The position numbers were made by a program, and so were the translations under genes. From Mesorhizobium japonicum MAFF 303099 (GTDB lineage Bacteria > Pseudomonadota > Alphaproteobacteria > Rhizobiales > Rhizobiaceae), in contig NC_002679.1 in assembly GCF_000009625.1 (NCBI RefSeq), positions 1-64,000 on the forward strand: a stretch of 64,000 nucleotides of DNA. The letters run 5' to 3'. Shown in pieces: positions 9,231 to 18,895 of this stretch (position 1 is its first letter; every line of letters begins with the position of its first letter). The notes under the pieces were generated by a model, which saw only the letters and a program-made list of their open reading frames with translations, was not told where the DNA came from and searched no databases.

Positions 9231-9608
9231 TGGGAAGCATCTCCGCGCTGGTTTTCGTTGTCACGAATTAAGCCTAGACACGATATAGCTCCGCCTGACC
9301 TCTGGCCCGACTATCTGGCTTGTTCCGCATATTTTATGCGGGGACACTTTTTCGGTGTCTCTTTGTCCAGTTGGGTCAAGCCGCTTCCAGCAGTCGGCTC
9401 CTGAGAAGTGGATCGGGGGCGCCCGTACATCGATCGTCTTGAGGCGGTTGATCTTGGCCTTCGACCGGGCTCATGCTCCAGGGGCTGGGTGATTGCCGCC
9501 CGCACAGCTCAATGTACTGCAGGGGCTCGCGATCCTGTGTCTCCTATCAAATTGTAGTGAGCAGGGGCTTCCATCTCCATATCTCTCCGCTCTGACAAGG
9601 TTGCCAGC
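9231..9608. other. Intergenic stretch with a palindrome
   Basis: No gene is supported here. A perfect 7-bp palindrome with a 3-base spacer (CCGCATA, 9325-9331, paired with 9335-9341) sits beside GGGGACAC. Such A/T-centred palindromes occur at ends of some IS21-type elements, but there is no transposase fragment to confirm this. Confidence 0.3.
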
Positions 9609-10427
9609 TTAACTGGCAATCGAAACATCGTGTGGGTTCATCGTGCGTTCGATTTCGTCGATTTCACGTCGCAGAATCTGAACGAAGTCGCCTACGCTGC
9701 ACCTCCGCAGCCTTGCGCTAGTCATGTTGATGGCGAGCGCGCCTGCTACATTTCCGCTTTCTAGGATGATTGGCACCGCTATCGCTGAAATTCCTTCCAC
9801 AAGGTGCCCGTCATCCACGGCATAGCCGCGCCCGCGGATCTCTGGCAGCGCATGCCGGATTTCGTCCGCTGTCAATCCATGGTAGCGCTCGAATTGTGGT
9901 GCGTTGGTTTCTAGAATGACCTCGGCTTGGTTTGGTGGCAGCATGGCCAAGATCGCCTGGCTGGCGGGACCCACCCCAAGGGGTATCTGGCCACCGACCT
10001 GTCCGGTGAGGCTGTCGATTCGGTAGCCGCCGTCCTGTCGGTCGACACAGACGGTGTTGAAGCCGTTGCGAGCCATAAGAAAGACAGTATCACCCGTTTC
10101 GGCCGCAATTCGTAGCAAAGCAGGATGACAAACGCGTCGCATACCCGTCGTGTCCGCAGCTTTCGCTCCGAGCGCAAACAGGGCTAGCCCCAGTCTGTAC
10201 CGCTTTGTAGTGTCGTCGCGCTCGATGTAGCGATGTCGCTCCAGGCCGCTGATGATGCGATGTGCCGTCGACATATTTAGGCCGAAGGCTTCAGCAATCT
10301 CGGAAACCCGCGCACCGCCGCGGCCGAGCTCTCCAAGATGATTCAAGATAGCGATGGAACGGTCCAGCAATTGGGTTCCAGTCGCCTTCTCCTTCTTTTC
10401 GTTCGTCTTCACGTGCACCTCGATCAA
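9609..10427 (-). CDS. IclR-family transcriptional regulator
   Basis: This 272-residue regulator has an N-terminal winged helix-turn-helix (about residues 18-80; RVSEIAEAFGLNMSTAHRII) and a C-terminal IclR effector domain of GAF type (GIPLGVGPASQAILAMLP-like segment, then GYAVDDGHLVEGISAIAVPI). IclR proteins bind short inverted repeats and respond to small acids or catabolic intermediates. It lies 77 bp downstream of the MmgE/PrpD gene on the same strand and opposite the importer and enzyme genes that start at 12307. It is the likely regulator of the whole 9.6-22.0 kb catabolic locus; the effector is unknown. Confidence 0.9.
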   Translation of the reverse strand: MIEVHVKTNEKKEKATGTQLLDRSIAILNHLGELGRGGARVSEIAEAFGLNMSTAHRIISGLERHRYIERDDTTKRYRLGLALFALGAKAADTTGMRRVCHPALLRIAAETGDTVFLMARNGFNTVCVDRQDGGYRIDSLTGQVGGQIPLGVGPASQAILAMLPPNQAEVILETNAPQFERYHGLTADEIRHALPEIRGRGYAVDDGHLVEGISAIAVPIILESGNVAGALAINMTSARLRRCSVGDFVQILRREIDEIERTMNPHDVSIAS

Positions 10428-10504
10428 CCGGCCGACGGATCAAAACAATCCGCAAGATCGTCACCCAACTATCACGACCGCTCTCAACGTGGCTAGCGAC
10501 AGGG

Positions 10505-11878
10505 CTATTGGCAGTTGGCCTCGAGCGCTGGCTCATCTATCGAGACAAAGCGCGGAATTGGTCGTTGCAAAGTCTCCATTAGGCTCCCTAGCTCGCCATC
10601 TCGAAGATCCCGAAATGCCACCAGAAACATTTCCAGATGCTGCTCGTCCAGTCTGGGCCGTGCCACGTTTCGAAATTTGTTCTCCAAGGTAGCCCAGCCC
10701 ATCGGGTTTGTGGGCTCACCCAGTGGGGCGAGAACCTCCTTAGACAGCCGTTCGTTCTTCGTCCTCATTATCACGCGTGCTGGAACGGACTGCGGGAATG
10801 TCGCGTCAAAGCCGCGATCAACCCGCAACTGAATTCGCCTCGCAAGTGCGATCGTATCGGAATCAGCTAAGTCCCTGTTGGTGATCTGCAAAAGCGCCTC
10901 GGCTCCTTTTGTTAACGCCATGGCCACGCAGAAGGGGACGCTATACTGGGCGGATTCCGTTGTGCGTGGCGCCACTTCGTTGTTCAGACGAAGTGCCCAT
11001 GAAAACGTTTCTATTTCTATCGCCTGTATTTCGGTGGCATGCAGCCCATGCTCAGCCTTAAGAGCCAAGACGGCATCAATCGCAGAATGCGCCCAACGGC
11101 AACAACCGTAAGGCTTGAAATAAATGCCGCTGATTGCCCACTCGGTTCCAAGCCCATCGAGGAGGCGACCGCGGTCGAAGACCCTTTCGTTATCCAGCAG
11201 GTCGTCCGGCCCGGTAAAGCCCTGGGCCGCGAGTTCGACCGCAGCGAGAGCTGCAGCGGTTGCCCATGGGATACCCTCTTTCACGTGGTTGCCCATAACC
11301 TCCGAGTAGGCGATCGCGGAAAGGTTCGGCGCAGTCGAGCCGGCTATAGCGATGGCCTGCTCGATTGCGCGGGGCTCGAGACCGCGCAACCACGCTGCCG
11401 CCGCGGCAGCGCCGTAGCCAACCCATGGGCCTGAAACGAGTGTCGTCAGAGTTCCAAAATCCCGCGAGGCAGCCACGCGGACGGCGATTTCATAGCCGAG
11501 CGCGATCGCGGGTAGTATCCGGTTGGTCGGACATTTGAATTCCGCTGCTGTGGCCATAACAGCGGGAATGATCGACGCCCCGGGATGCCCGGCCGCCGCT
11601 CGATGACCATCATCAAGATCGAGGCTCGACGCACTCGTTGAATTAACGAAGGCCGCGCCGGCCGCACTGGTGCGATGCTTGGTGAACCAAATTGGGGCAT
11701 TTCCATGCTGCCAGATCATCAAGGCCGCATTTCGTGCTGCGACTGTCGCATCTTCATTGACGCCGGCGAGCGCAGCTGTCGCCAAATCCAGAACCGCCGC
11801 TTTCACTTGTTCAACAGCGAGATCGTTGACCTCGCGTACCTCGGAAAGGAAATCTGCAAAATGTCGGGCAATGGTCAT
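10505..11878 (-). CDS. MmgE/PrpD-family protein
   Basis: This 457-residue member of the MmgE/PrpD fold spans the usual full length. Landmarks are SSLDLDDGHRAAAGHPGASI (about 85-104), the segment HVKEGIPWATAAALAAVELA, and YFKPYGCCRWAHSAIDAVL with conserved Lys, Tyr and His. Known members include 2-methylcitrate dehydratase, cis-aconitate decarboxylase and iminodisuccinate epimerase, so the reaction should involve a carboxylic acid carbon next to a carboxylate. It starts at 11878, divergent from the DoeA-like hydrolase gene, and is followed by the IclR gene. No 2-methylcitrate synthase gene is nearby, which argues against propionate metabolism. Confidence 0.86.
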   Translation of the reverse strand: MTIARHFADFLSEVREVNDLAVEQVKAAVLDLATAALAGVNEDATVAARNAALMIWQHGNAPIWFTKHRTSAAGAAFVNSTSASSLDLDDGHRAAAGHPGASIIPAVMATAAEFKCPTNRILPAIALGYEIAVRVAASRDFGTLTTLVSGPWVGYGAAAAAAWLRGLEPRAIEQAIAIAGSTAPNLSAIAYSEVMGNHVKEGIPWATAAALAAVELAAQGFTGPDDLLDNERVFDRGRLLDGLGTEWAISGIYFKPYGCCRWAHSAIDAVLALKAEHGLHATEIQAIEIETFSWALRLNNEVAPRTTESAQYSVPFCVAMALTKGAEALLQITNRDLADSDTIALARRIQLRVDRGFDATFPQSVPARVIMRTKNERLSKEVLAPLGEPTNPMGWATLENKFRNVARPRLDEQHLEMFLVAFRDLRDGELGSLMETLQRPIPRFVSIDEPALEANCQ

Positions 11879-12306
11879 GGAGCTGATGCCACCTGTGAAC
11901 GGATTGAAGGCTTTTTGATATAGGAACTATCATTATATGAAAGATATCACTTGTAAATCCCACAATATGGATGTACAGGTTAACTGTGGATGTCGAGTTG
12001 GCTGGCTGGGACCAATGGCAGATCGCGCTTTAAAGCAGTTGGAAAGGTTGCGGGCGGCCGTTGCTGCCTCTGACCAGCATCCAATCGTCATTGATGAAGT
12101 TGGGACATCCAGACGACAAGCTTATCCCAGGTCGCGCAACCGGGATCAGGCCGGGTGCTCGTCGGCGGCGAGCGGCGGCTCAGGCGGCCTTCACGGATCG
12201 CATGGTCAGGACGGCACCCTCCCGCCGACTACACCTCGTTCCGCGAAGGCCGCCACTTTCGGCTCTATATTTCGACACTTTAAATGCACATACATGGGAT
12301 GAGCAC
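11879..12306. other. Divergent regulatory region of the IclR locus
   Basis: A 428-bp spacer separates the divergent MmgE/PrpD and M24 genes; the overlapping frames in it look non-coding. The AT-rich part at 11911-11960 contains TGATATAGGAACTATCA (11916-11932), with 5-bp inverted arms, and a GATATCA at about 11951. These are candidate operators for the IclR protein, placed about 40 bp upstream of the minus-strand start. Exact operator assignment is tentative. Confidence 0.4.
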
Positions 12307-13443
12307 ATGACCGCGAACCGGCAAGCGTTTACAACTGAGGAATTTAAGACGCGCGTGGCGCGAGTGCAGTCAGAAATGTCGGTGCGGGGAATCGATATTC
12401 TCTTGCTGCACGCTCCAGAGAATATCTACTACCTTACCGGCCACCAGACATCGGGTTATTTCGCCTACCAGACCGTCGTTCTCGCTCAGGCCGGTGACCC
12501 GCAACTACTGTTGCGCTTTCTGGAAAAGGGGAATGTCGACGAATATTCGTGGCTCCCGGATGCCTCCACTTGGAAGGAAGGCGATGACGTTGTGGAAAAA
12601 ACGCTCGCCCTGGTGCGCGGTTTCGGTGCCGCCGGCAAACGCATCGGACTGGAGAAAAGGTCCTGGTTTTTGACGTCTGCAATCGCAGATGCGCTGACCA
12701 ATGGACTTAGCGATGCCACGATTGTGGATGCGAGCTTGCTTGTCGATCGCGTTCGCGTGATCAAATCACCCGCCGAGGTCGGCTACATCCGACGTGCAGC
12801 ACAGATCGCCGAAATCGAGCAGCAGGTCGCGTTTGCGACCATTTGCGATGGAGCCACGGAGGCCCAGGTTGCTGCTGCCGTTTTCGCGGCAGGCGTGAAC
12901 GCCGGCTGCGAATATACCGGCCTGCCACACCACATCATGTCCGGATACCGCTATAATGTGTGCCACGCGAACTGGAGTCCGAAGATCATCCGCCGTGGCG
13001 AATTGGTGCTCTTCGAGTTCTACGGATGTCTCGAACGCTATCATGCAACGCAGATGCGTACCGTGGCCATCGGCCACGCTTCGGACGAGGTAACCCGGGC
13101 CGCCGACATCGTTGTTGCCGCTCAGGATGCCGGCATTGCTGCTATGAAGCCCGGAGCTTCGGCCCGCGAAGTCGATGCGTTGGTGCGGCAGCCAATCCGC
13201 AAGATCCGGCCCGAGTATTACAATCGAACCGGCTACTCGACCGGCATCGGATTCCCGCCGAAGACTGCAGAGTGGGAAGCGCTCGACTTCAATGAACAGG
13301 AAGATTGGGAACTAAAGGAAGGCATGGCCTTCCACATGCTGGCGCTGGCCTGTGGGTTTGGCATCAGTGAAACTGTCGTCGTAACGAGCAATGGGGTTGA
13401 GCGCCTCACCGGTTCGAACGGGCGTGCACTTCTGATCAAGTGA
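12307..13443 (+). CDS. Creatinase/aminopeptidase P-like hydrolase, DoeA-like (M24)
   Basis: This 378-residue protein has an N-terminal creatinase-type domain (ENIYYLTGHQTSGYFAYQ, about 38-55) and a C-terminal pita-bread domain. Where metallopeptidases of family M24 carry their first Asp ligands, this protein has VLFEFYGCLERYHATQMRT; the Asp positions are not conserved. Creatinase itself works without metal, and ectoine hydrolase DoeA belongs to the same branch. I chose ATG 12307, where alignment with the family begins; the frame upstream is open from 12061 but low-complexity. It heads the plus-strand operon before the ABC importer. It probably hydrolyses an amidine, ring or amide bond in the imported compound. 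Confidence 0.82.
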   Translation: MTANRQAFTTEEFKTRVARVQSEMSVRGIDILLLHAPENIYYLTGHQTSGYFAYQTVVLAQAGDPQLLLRFLEKGNVDEYSWLPDASTWKEGDDVVEKTLALVRGFGAAGKRIGLEKRSWFLTSAIADALTNGLSDATIVDASLLVDRVRVIKSPAEVGYIRRAAQIAEIEQQVAFATICDGATEAQVAAAVFAAGVNAGCEYTGLPHHIMSGYRYNVCHANWSPKIIRRGELVLFEFYGCLERYHATQMRTVAIGHASDEVTRAADIVVAAQDAGIAAMKPGASAREVDALVRQPIRKIRPEYYNRTGYSTGIGFPPKTAEWEALDFNEQEDWELKEGMAFHMLALACGFGISETVVVTSNGVERLTGSNGRALLIK

Positions 13444-13483
13444 TCAGAAACTAAGAGGGGTCCTAACAAAGGGAGTAAAGAGC

Positions 13484-14587
13484 ATGACAGACAAAATCTT
13501 CAATATCCGCGTTGACCGCAGAAGCTTTCTTGCTGGCTCGGCTGCAATTGCAGCTTCAACGCTGCCATCACCTCTGATCAGATCAGCCTCTGCACAGGAG
13601 TTTGCGGGAAAGCAGATTAGGGTCCTTACGTGGTCCGATCCGACTGGCCAGGCCGCCGTAAAGAACATTATGCAAACCTTCGAGGCAAAGACCGGCGCCA
13701 AGGTCATTGCCGACCTTACCGGTAGCACATCAGATATGATTGCGAAGATCAAGGCGTCCGCATCCAAGCCGCAATATGATGTCGTCGTCCTATCGGGGTT
13801 TGGCGCGGACTCTTTGGCCGAAGCCGGGCTTCTAGAAAAGCCCGATACTAGCGCAATCGCCAACCTTTCCCGGGTCGATCCCAAGTATCAAACCGGTGCC
13901 AATGGTCATGGGATCGGCTACTTCCTTTGGAGTGACGGCCTTATCTACAATACGAACCGCTATACCACCCCACCGAAATCCTACGATGTAATCTGGAACG
14001 CGGCCAATGAGGGTAAGATCGTACTTCCCACACCGGATAATCTCGGTGCGCTTGAACTAATAATTGTCGCAGCGAAGGCCGCTGGCGGTGACCTCAAGAA
14101 TCCTGACCCAGGATTTGAACTGCTGAAAAAGATGAAGGGTAAGGCCTTGGCCGTCACAACGAACTCGAACCAAATCGCCGACTTGTTTCGTTCGAACGCC
14201 GTGAATGCAGCAGGTGTAATGTCTCCTTTAACTTTCTCGACATTCATCCCGAACCCGGAGTTCAACATTGGTGGCACGTATGATCTCGCCGAAGGTTTCT
14301 TCGTGGATCTTCAGTACATGGTCATCCCGAAAGGCCACCCAGGCGATGCTGCAACCGTGAATGCATTCCTTAATCACGCTCTTGATCCAGTGGTGCAAGG
14401 TAAGATGGCCGAAGAGGTCTGGTACGGTCCAATCAACCAAGATGCAATTTTGTCGGACAAGGCAAAACAGAGCCCGTTCATTCCAAGCCCCGCAGTGATC
14501 AAGGAACGCGCCAACAGGTTGGATTCTGGCTTCCTTGCTTCGGTGCGTGACGACTGGATCCAGCGCTACACGGACGCAGTAATGTAA
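13484..14587 (+). CDS. ABC transporter substrate-binding protein, spermidine/putrescine type
   Basis: This 367-residue periplasmic binding protein has a twin-arginine signal (RRSFLAG at residues 12-18) and a likely cleavage after SASA near residue 38. The mature part is of the PotD/extracellular solute-binding family 1 or 6 type: KQIRVLTWSDPTGQAA at the start and YFLWSDGLIYNTNRYTTPP in the middle. It is the first gene of an importer completed by 14669-17471. A perfect 10-bp hairpin follows the stop (14597-14628), the usual way to keep the binding protein more abundant than the membrane parts. The substrate is not determined; the locus enzymes suggest an amide- or amine-containing compound. 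Confidence 0.88.
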   Translation: MTDKIFNIRVDRRSFLAGSAAIAASTLPSPLIRSASAQEFAGKQIRVLTWSDPTGQAAVKNIMQTFEAKTGAKVIADLTGSTSDMIAKIKASASKPQYDVVVLSGFGADSLAEAGLLEKPDTSAIANLSRVDPKYQTGANGHGIGYFLWSDGLIYNTNRYTTPPKSYDVIWNAANEGKIVLPTPDNLGALELIIVAAKAAGGDLKNPDPGFELLKKMKGKALAVTTNSNQIADLFRSNAVNAAGVMSPLTFSTFIPNPEFNIGGTYDLAEGFFVDLQYMVIPKGHPGDAATVNAFLNHALDPVVQGKMAEEVWYGPINQDAILSDKAKQSPFIPSPAVIKERANRLDSGFLASVRDDWIQRYTDAVM

Positions 14588-14596
14588 GATCAGGTT

Positions 14597-14628
14597 CGGT
14601 GTTGGGTCGGCCACTTGGCCCAACACCG
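14597..14628 (+). terminator. Intercistronic hairpin after the binding-protein gene
   Basis: Perfect 10-bp inverted arms (CGGTGTTGGG, 14597-14606, and its complement, 14619-14628) enclose a 12-base loop 10 bp after the stop codon. No U-tract follows, so it probably stabilises the upstream mRNA or gives partial termination, not full termination. Confidence 0.6.
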
Positions 14629-14668
14629 GCCCGCCTCATCTTTCACAAGTGCAATCTTCTGAGGTGAC

Positions 14669-15748
14669 ATGGAACAGAATCCTGTCCTTGAGATCCGCAA
14701 CCTCTCACGCACCTTTGCTCATGGTGCTGTGAGGGCAGTCGACCATATCGATCTGGACGTGCTACCGGGCGAGATCATGTCAATCCTCGGTCCCTCCGGC
14801 TGCGGCAAGACGACGATCATGCGCATCATTGCGGGATTGGATTCGCCGACTTCCGGAGAGGTTCGCATTCTCGGCAAAGACGTTGCGGGAAAGCCGCCGC
14901 ACAAGCGCAATGTCGGTTTGGTCTTCCAGTCGTTGGCAATCTTTCCTCACATGAGCGTCAAACAGAATGTCGCCTTTGGCCTGCGCATGAAGGGTCTCGC
15001 CAGCAACCTGATCGAAACCAAAGTCGCCAAAGCGTTGGAACTCGTACAGCTTTCGCCGGAAAGATTTGCAGGACGACGGCCAAGCGAGCTGAGCGGAGGG
15101 CAGCTTCAGCGGGTAGCTTTGGCACGGACATTGGTGACTGAACCGGCGCTGGTCCTTTTCGACGAGCCAATGGCGGCACTCGACCGGCGCCTTCGCGATT
15201 ACATGGCGGTGGAACTCAGGGCTATCCAAAAGCAGCTCGGCATTGCGGCAGTCTATGTTACGCACGACCAGGAAACGGCTTCTATGATGTCGGACCGCGT
15301 CATCATCATGAGTGCCGGCAAGATCCTGCAAGCCGGGACCCCGGAGGAAATCTACGAGGCACCGAATTCTAGGTTTGTTTCCGATTTTCTCGGCGACACC
15401 AACACCCTTCGCATCGCGCGCGTGCTCCATCAGGCGGACGGGACATCGCTGGTACAGACCGATGCCGGGCTGGCAATTCGTGTCGCAAACTGCAGCGACA
15501 TAGCTGAAGGAGCGTTTGTGATTTTTCGACCCGAGCAGACAATCGTTCATTCCGCCGACCCCGGCGGCGCTTTTGAGGGCAGGGTGGTGTCGTCGCAATT
15601 TCGCAGCGGTCTCCACCGCTGGCAGATCGCACTTCCCGGTGGCAACACGCTCATTGCGCAGTCGACCGAAAACAGACTTGCCTCATCCGCCGGCGAGACC
15701 GCTTGGGTTACGATTGACTCCGGCAAAGCGAGAATCGTTAGCCAATGA
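14669..15748 (+). CDS. ABC transporter ATP-binding protein (PotA-like)
   Basis: This 359-residue ATPase has Walker A GPSGCGKTT (about 43-51), Q-loop VFQSLAIFPHM, signature LSGGQLQRVALAR (about 146-158), Walker B VLFDEPMAALD, and H-loop YVTHDQE. A C-terminal TOBE-type domain (about 250-359) is typical of the polyamine, iron and maltose importer branch. It follows the binding-protein gene after 81 bp containing the hairpin and overlaps the next permease gene by ATGA. It energises import with the two permeases downstream. Confidence 0.93.
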   Translation: MEQNPVLEIRNLSRTFAHGAVRAVDHIDLDVLPGEIMSILGPSGCGKTTIMRIIAGLDSPTSGEVRILGKDVAGKPPHKRNVGLVFQSLAIFPHMSVKQNVAFGLRMKGLASNLIETKVAKALELVQLSPERFAGRRPSELSGGQLQRVALARTLVTEPALVLFDEPMAALDRRLRDYMAVELRAIQKQLGIAAVYVTHDQETASMMSDRVIIMSAGKILQAGTPEEIYEAPNSRFVSDFLGDTNTLRIARVLHQADGTSLVQTDAGLAIRVANCSDIAEGAFVIFRPEQTIVHSADPGGAFEGRVVSSQFRSGLHRWQIALPGGNTLIAQSTENRLASSAGETAWVTIDSGKARIVSQ

Positions 15749-16638
15749 CCGCGATCGAGAACCCCGTCGCTCCGCTCCCGTCGAGGGAAAAAGACGCGCC
15801 GATCCGCAAGCCGCCGATCAGGCTTCTTCTTCTTCCGGCTGGCACGCTGATCGGTCTCCTCTTGGTCTGCGCCCTGGTCGTCCTGCGCATGAGCGTCGGA
15901 GAGCGGAATGCCGAATGGACAGGCTGGAGTTTGAGGGCCTACATGCAATTGGCCAGCTCCAGAAACCTCGGCATCATAATAGACACTATCTGGATGGCGC
16001 TGCTGAGCGCTCTGATTACGACGCTCGTAGCCTTCCCCATCGCGCTTTTCCTGACACGGACGACATCGCCAATCGCCCGACGGCTGGTGCTGATTGCAAT
16101 CCTCTTGCCGATGATCATCAGCCTGCTCGTGCAAAGCTTCGGCTGGATGGCTATTCTCGGGCCGAATGGGCTCCTCAACCAAGCGATTTCAGCCGCAACC
16201 GGAATCGAACGGCCTTTTTCGCTGCTCTTCAACCGCGCGGGTGTCATGCTCGGGCTCGTACAGACGAGCATCCCGCTCGCCGTCTTGCCCGCCGCCGCCG
16301 CGCTGCGCTCAATTCCTCTATCGCTTGAAGAGGCAGCAAATGTTCTTGGAGCAAACCGGATCAGAACCTATCGGCACATAATTCTGCCGTTGGCCTGGCC
16401 GGGCATGGCTGCGGGGGCCATTCTTGTCTTCGGGTTCAACACGGGTGCGTTTGTCGTGCCGTTGCTGCTGGGCGGGTTGAAGGTGACGACGATTGCGGTC
16501 GTAATCCGCGATCAGATGGGCTCGCTTTCCAACTGGCCGCTCGGTGCAGCACTATCGGTTTTGCTGATCCTGTTGGCACTCGCCGTGCAGTCGCTCAACC
16601 GCCTCATCGTCCGCACCAACGTGGAGATCAAGGGATGA
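15745..16638 (+). CDS. ABC transporter permease (PotB-like)
   Basis: This 297-residue inner-membrane protein has about six helices after a polar N-terminus. The cytoplasmic EAA loop reads EEAANVLGANRIRTYRHIILPL, which contacts the ATPase. It overlaps its neighbours on both sides by four bases (ATGA), so the operon is translationally coupled. With the second permease it forms the channel of the spermidine/putrescine-type importer. Confidence 0.92.
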   Translation: MTAIENPVAPLPSREKDAPIRKPPIRLLLLPAGTLIGLLLVCALVVLRMSVGERNAEWTGWSLRAYMQLASSRNLGIIIDTIWMALLSALITTLVAFPIALFLTRTTSPIARRLVLIAILLPMIISLLVQSFGWMAILGPNGLLNQAISAATGIERPFSLLFNRAGVMLGLVQTSIPLAVLPAAAALRSIPLSLEEAANVLGANRIRTYRHIILPLAWPGMAAGAILVFGFNTGAFVVPLLLGGLKVTTIAVVIRDQMGSLSNWPLGAALSVLLILLALAVQSLNRLIVRTNVEIKG

Positions 16639-17471
16639 GCATGCCGACCGCAACCGGGCGCTTCGGAATCGAGTGGCAGCTTGTCAATGGCATCACTTGC
16701 ATGCTGCTGGCGCTGATGCTTGCACCAATCTGTATGGTCCTGGTGATTTCGTTTACCAGCGGCGAGACGTTGCAGTTTCCGCCGCCGGCGCTTTCACTGC
16801 GCTGGTATCAGGAGGTCTGGACAATGCTGGTCGGTCCGGACGCCGGGATCGGGAGATTGCGGGAGTCACTGCTTGTCAGCCTGGAAATCGCGGCCCTAAC
16901 TTCGCTTGTGTGCGTGCTTGCTGGTGTCCCGGCTTCCTATGCGCTGGTGCGATATCGTTTCGCCGGCAAGACGCTTATCGAAGAGTTGATCGGTCTGCCG
17001 GTGGTATTTCCAGCCGTTGTGCTTGGAATTGCGTTGCTGGTTCTGGTAAGCGCCTCCGGTCTCGATTTTGGCATCTTTCAGATCGTCGTTGCCCATTCGA
17101 TCATCGGACTGCCGTTCCTCATGCGCAACTGCATGGCGGCGATGCGCGGCATTGATCCGATGTTGGAGGAGGCTGCGATGACGCTTGGTGCTTCCGCGCC
17201 TAAGGTCTTTCGGGAGATTGTCTTGCCGCTTGCCAGCGGCGGTATCGCCTCCGGCGCCATCCTCGTCTTCATCTTGTCTTTCAATGAATTCACGCTCAGC
17301 TATTTTCTCTACTCCGTCGATGTCTTCCCGCTCTCCATTTGGCTTTTCCAGCAGGCGAACACATCCTTTAGCCCGGCGGTGTTCGCCGTGTCGTCGCTCA
17401 TCGTCGTCGTCAACGTAGCGGCAGTCTTGGTCGTTGACGCGGTGATCGGAAGTCGCGGATCGGCCGCCTAG
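16635..17471 (+). CDS. ABC transporter permease (PotC-like)
   Basis: This 278-residue, six-helix permease has the EAA motif EEAAMTLGASAPKVFREIVL at about residues 177-196. It starts inside the stop of the PotB-like gene (ATGA) and ends 24 bp before the amidase gene. It is the second half of the heterodimeric channel. The C-terminal end is short and hydrophobic, as usual for this subfamily. Confidence 0.92.
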   Translation: MSMPTATGRFGIEWQLVNGITCMLLALMLAPICMVLVISFTSGETLQFPPPALSLRWYQEVWTMLVGPDAGIGRLRESLLVSLEIAALTSLVCVLAGVPASYALVRYRFAGKTLIEELIGLPVVFPAVVLGIALLVLVSASGLDFGIFQIVVAHSIIGLPFLMRNCMAAMRGIDPMLEEAAMTLGASAPKVFREIVLPLASGGIASGAILVFILSFNEFTLSYFLYSVDVFPLSIWLFQQANTSFSPAVFAVSSLIVVVNVAAVLVVDAVIGSRGSAA

Positions 17472-17494
17472 GAGCACACCAGAGGATTTGTTCA

Positions 17495-18895
17495 ATGATA
17501 TTTGACCCGTTCTGGTCAATCGAGCAACTATCGGAACGCTTCGCTCGGCGGGAACTGTCGTCCGTGGAAGCTGTAACGGAGCTCGTCAGGCGCATAGCGG
17601 CATTGGATGGCCGGCTGCACGCCTTTTGTCAGGTCGATGAGGACGGCGCGCTGGCACGCGCCCGAGCCGCGGACGAAGCACGAGCTAACGGAAATTCCAC
17701 GTCCCCTCTGCTCGGCGTGCCGTTAGCCGTGAAGGACATCTTCGATCAGGCCGGGCATGGCACGCATGCTGGCTCCAACGCTCTGAATGACAGGCTGCCA
17801 ATCCGATCGGCAAATGCCGTCGAAAAGCTCGAATCCGCAGGCATGATCGCCATCGGCCGCACCAACATGGTTGAGTTCGCCTATGGCGGATGGGGAACAA
17901 ACCAAGTTCAGGGCGCGCCGTGCAATCCCTGGGGTCTGGACACTCATGTCGTTGCAGGCGGCTCAAGCAGCGGCTCGGCAGTTGCGGTCGCTGGTGGATT
18001 CGCCCCAGCCGCTTTGGGTACCGATACTGGCGGCTCGATCCGCACGCCTGCCGCCTGGTGCGGAATCGTCGGCCTCAAGACTTCAGTCGGGCTAGTCGGG
18101 CGCGGCGGTGTCGTGCCGCTATGCCCGACACATGACAGCGTCGGACCGATGACCCGTACCGTCCGTGACGCCGCGCTTCTGTTGGAAGCTATGGTGGGGT
18201 CGGATCCTCGCGATGTCGCCACGTGGCACGTTCCCTCCGTGCGTTCCCTTACCACGATCGAGGACGGCGTGAAGGGCCTGCGGATCGGAATGCTCCACGA
18301 GCGGGATTTGGCAGGCGTCGAGCCCGACATCCGGATGCTGCATGATCGCGCAATCGCCGATCTGACAGCTCTTGGCGCCCAATTCCACAAAATCGCTCTG
18401 CCATTGTCCATCAGCGATTATCTCGGCCGTGGCGGCGACATTATGAGCGTCGAGAGCTATGCCTTTCTCAGCGCTTATGTCGAACATCCGGACAGCCCGG
18501 TGGATCCGGTCATTGCAGAACGCATCAGCCGCGGCCGCGACATCAGCGGACCGGCTTACTACCGCCTTCTCGAAACCCGCCGGCTGGCGCAGATCGGCTT
18601 TCAGGAAGCGGCAGCAGGATTTGACGCGTTCGTCGCGCCTGGCTCGCATCGAAGTCCAGTACCGCTTGGCGAGGTAGACGAAAGCCAGCCTCCCAATCAT
18701 TTTGGAAGACTGGTGAACTATCTCGATCTCGCCAGCCTAGTAGTCCCGGTCGGATTGACATCAAATGGCCTGCCAGCTGGCCTGCAGATTGTTGTCAGAA
18801 AATTCGACGATGCCTTGGCACTTCGCATCGGACGGACGTTGGAACGTGAGCGTGGTGGCCTGTTTGTGCCTGCGCCGGGGTTGCTGGCCCAATGA
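17495..18895 (+). CDS. Amidase (amidase signature family)
   Basis: This 466-residue enzyme has the Ser-cisSer-Lys triad regions of the amidase signature family: Lys in GVPLAVKDIF (about 78), the Gly/Ser-rich GGSSSGSAVAVAGGF (about 152-166), and the nucleophile region GTDTGGSIRTPAAWCG (about 173-188). Close relatives include GatA, nylon-oligomer hydrolase and many catabolic amidases. There is no gatB or gatC nearby, so a role in tRNA amidation is unlikely. It sits directly behind the importer genes and likely removes ammonia or cleaves an amide from the imported substrate. Confidence 0.9.
   Translation: MIFDPFWSIEQLSERFARRELSSVEAVTELVRRIAALDGRLHAFCQVDEDGALARARAADEARANGNSTSPLLGVPLAVKDIFDQAGHGTHAGSNALNDRLPIRSANAVEKLESAGMIAIGRTNMVEFAYGGWGTNQVQGAPCNPWGLDTHVVAGGSSSGSAVAVAGGFAPAALGTDTGGSIRTPAAWCGIVGLKTSVGLVGRGGVVPLCPTHDSVGPMTRTVRDAALLLEAMVGSDPRDVATWHVPSVRSLTTIEDGVKGLRIGMLHERDLAGVEPDIRMLHDRAIADLTALGAQFHKIALPLSISDYLGRGGDIMSVESYAFLSAYVEHPDSPVDPVIAERISRGRDISGPAYYRLLETRRLAQIGFQEAAAGFDAFVAPGSHRSPVPLGEVDESQPPNHFGRLVNYLDLASLVVPVGLTSNGLPAGLQIVVRKFDDALALRIGRTLERERGGLFVPAPGLLAQ

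Noticed and set aside
9300-9345. IS21-family terminus
   Set aside because: A palindrome and GGGGACAC are suggestive, but no transposase piece or partner end is visible.
12061-12306. N-terminal extension of the M24-type hydrolase
   Set aside because: Arg/Ala-rich sequence without family similarity; homology starts at ATG 12307.
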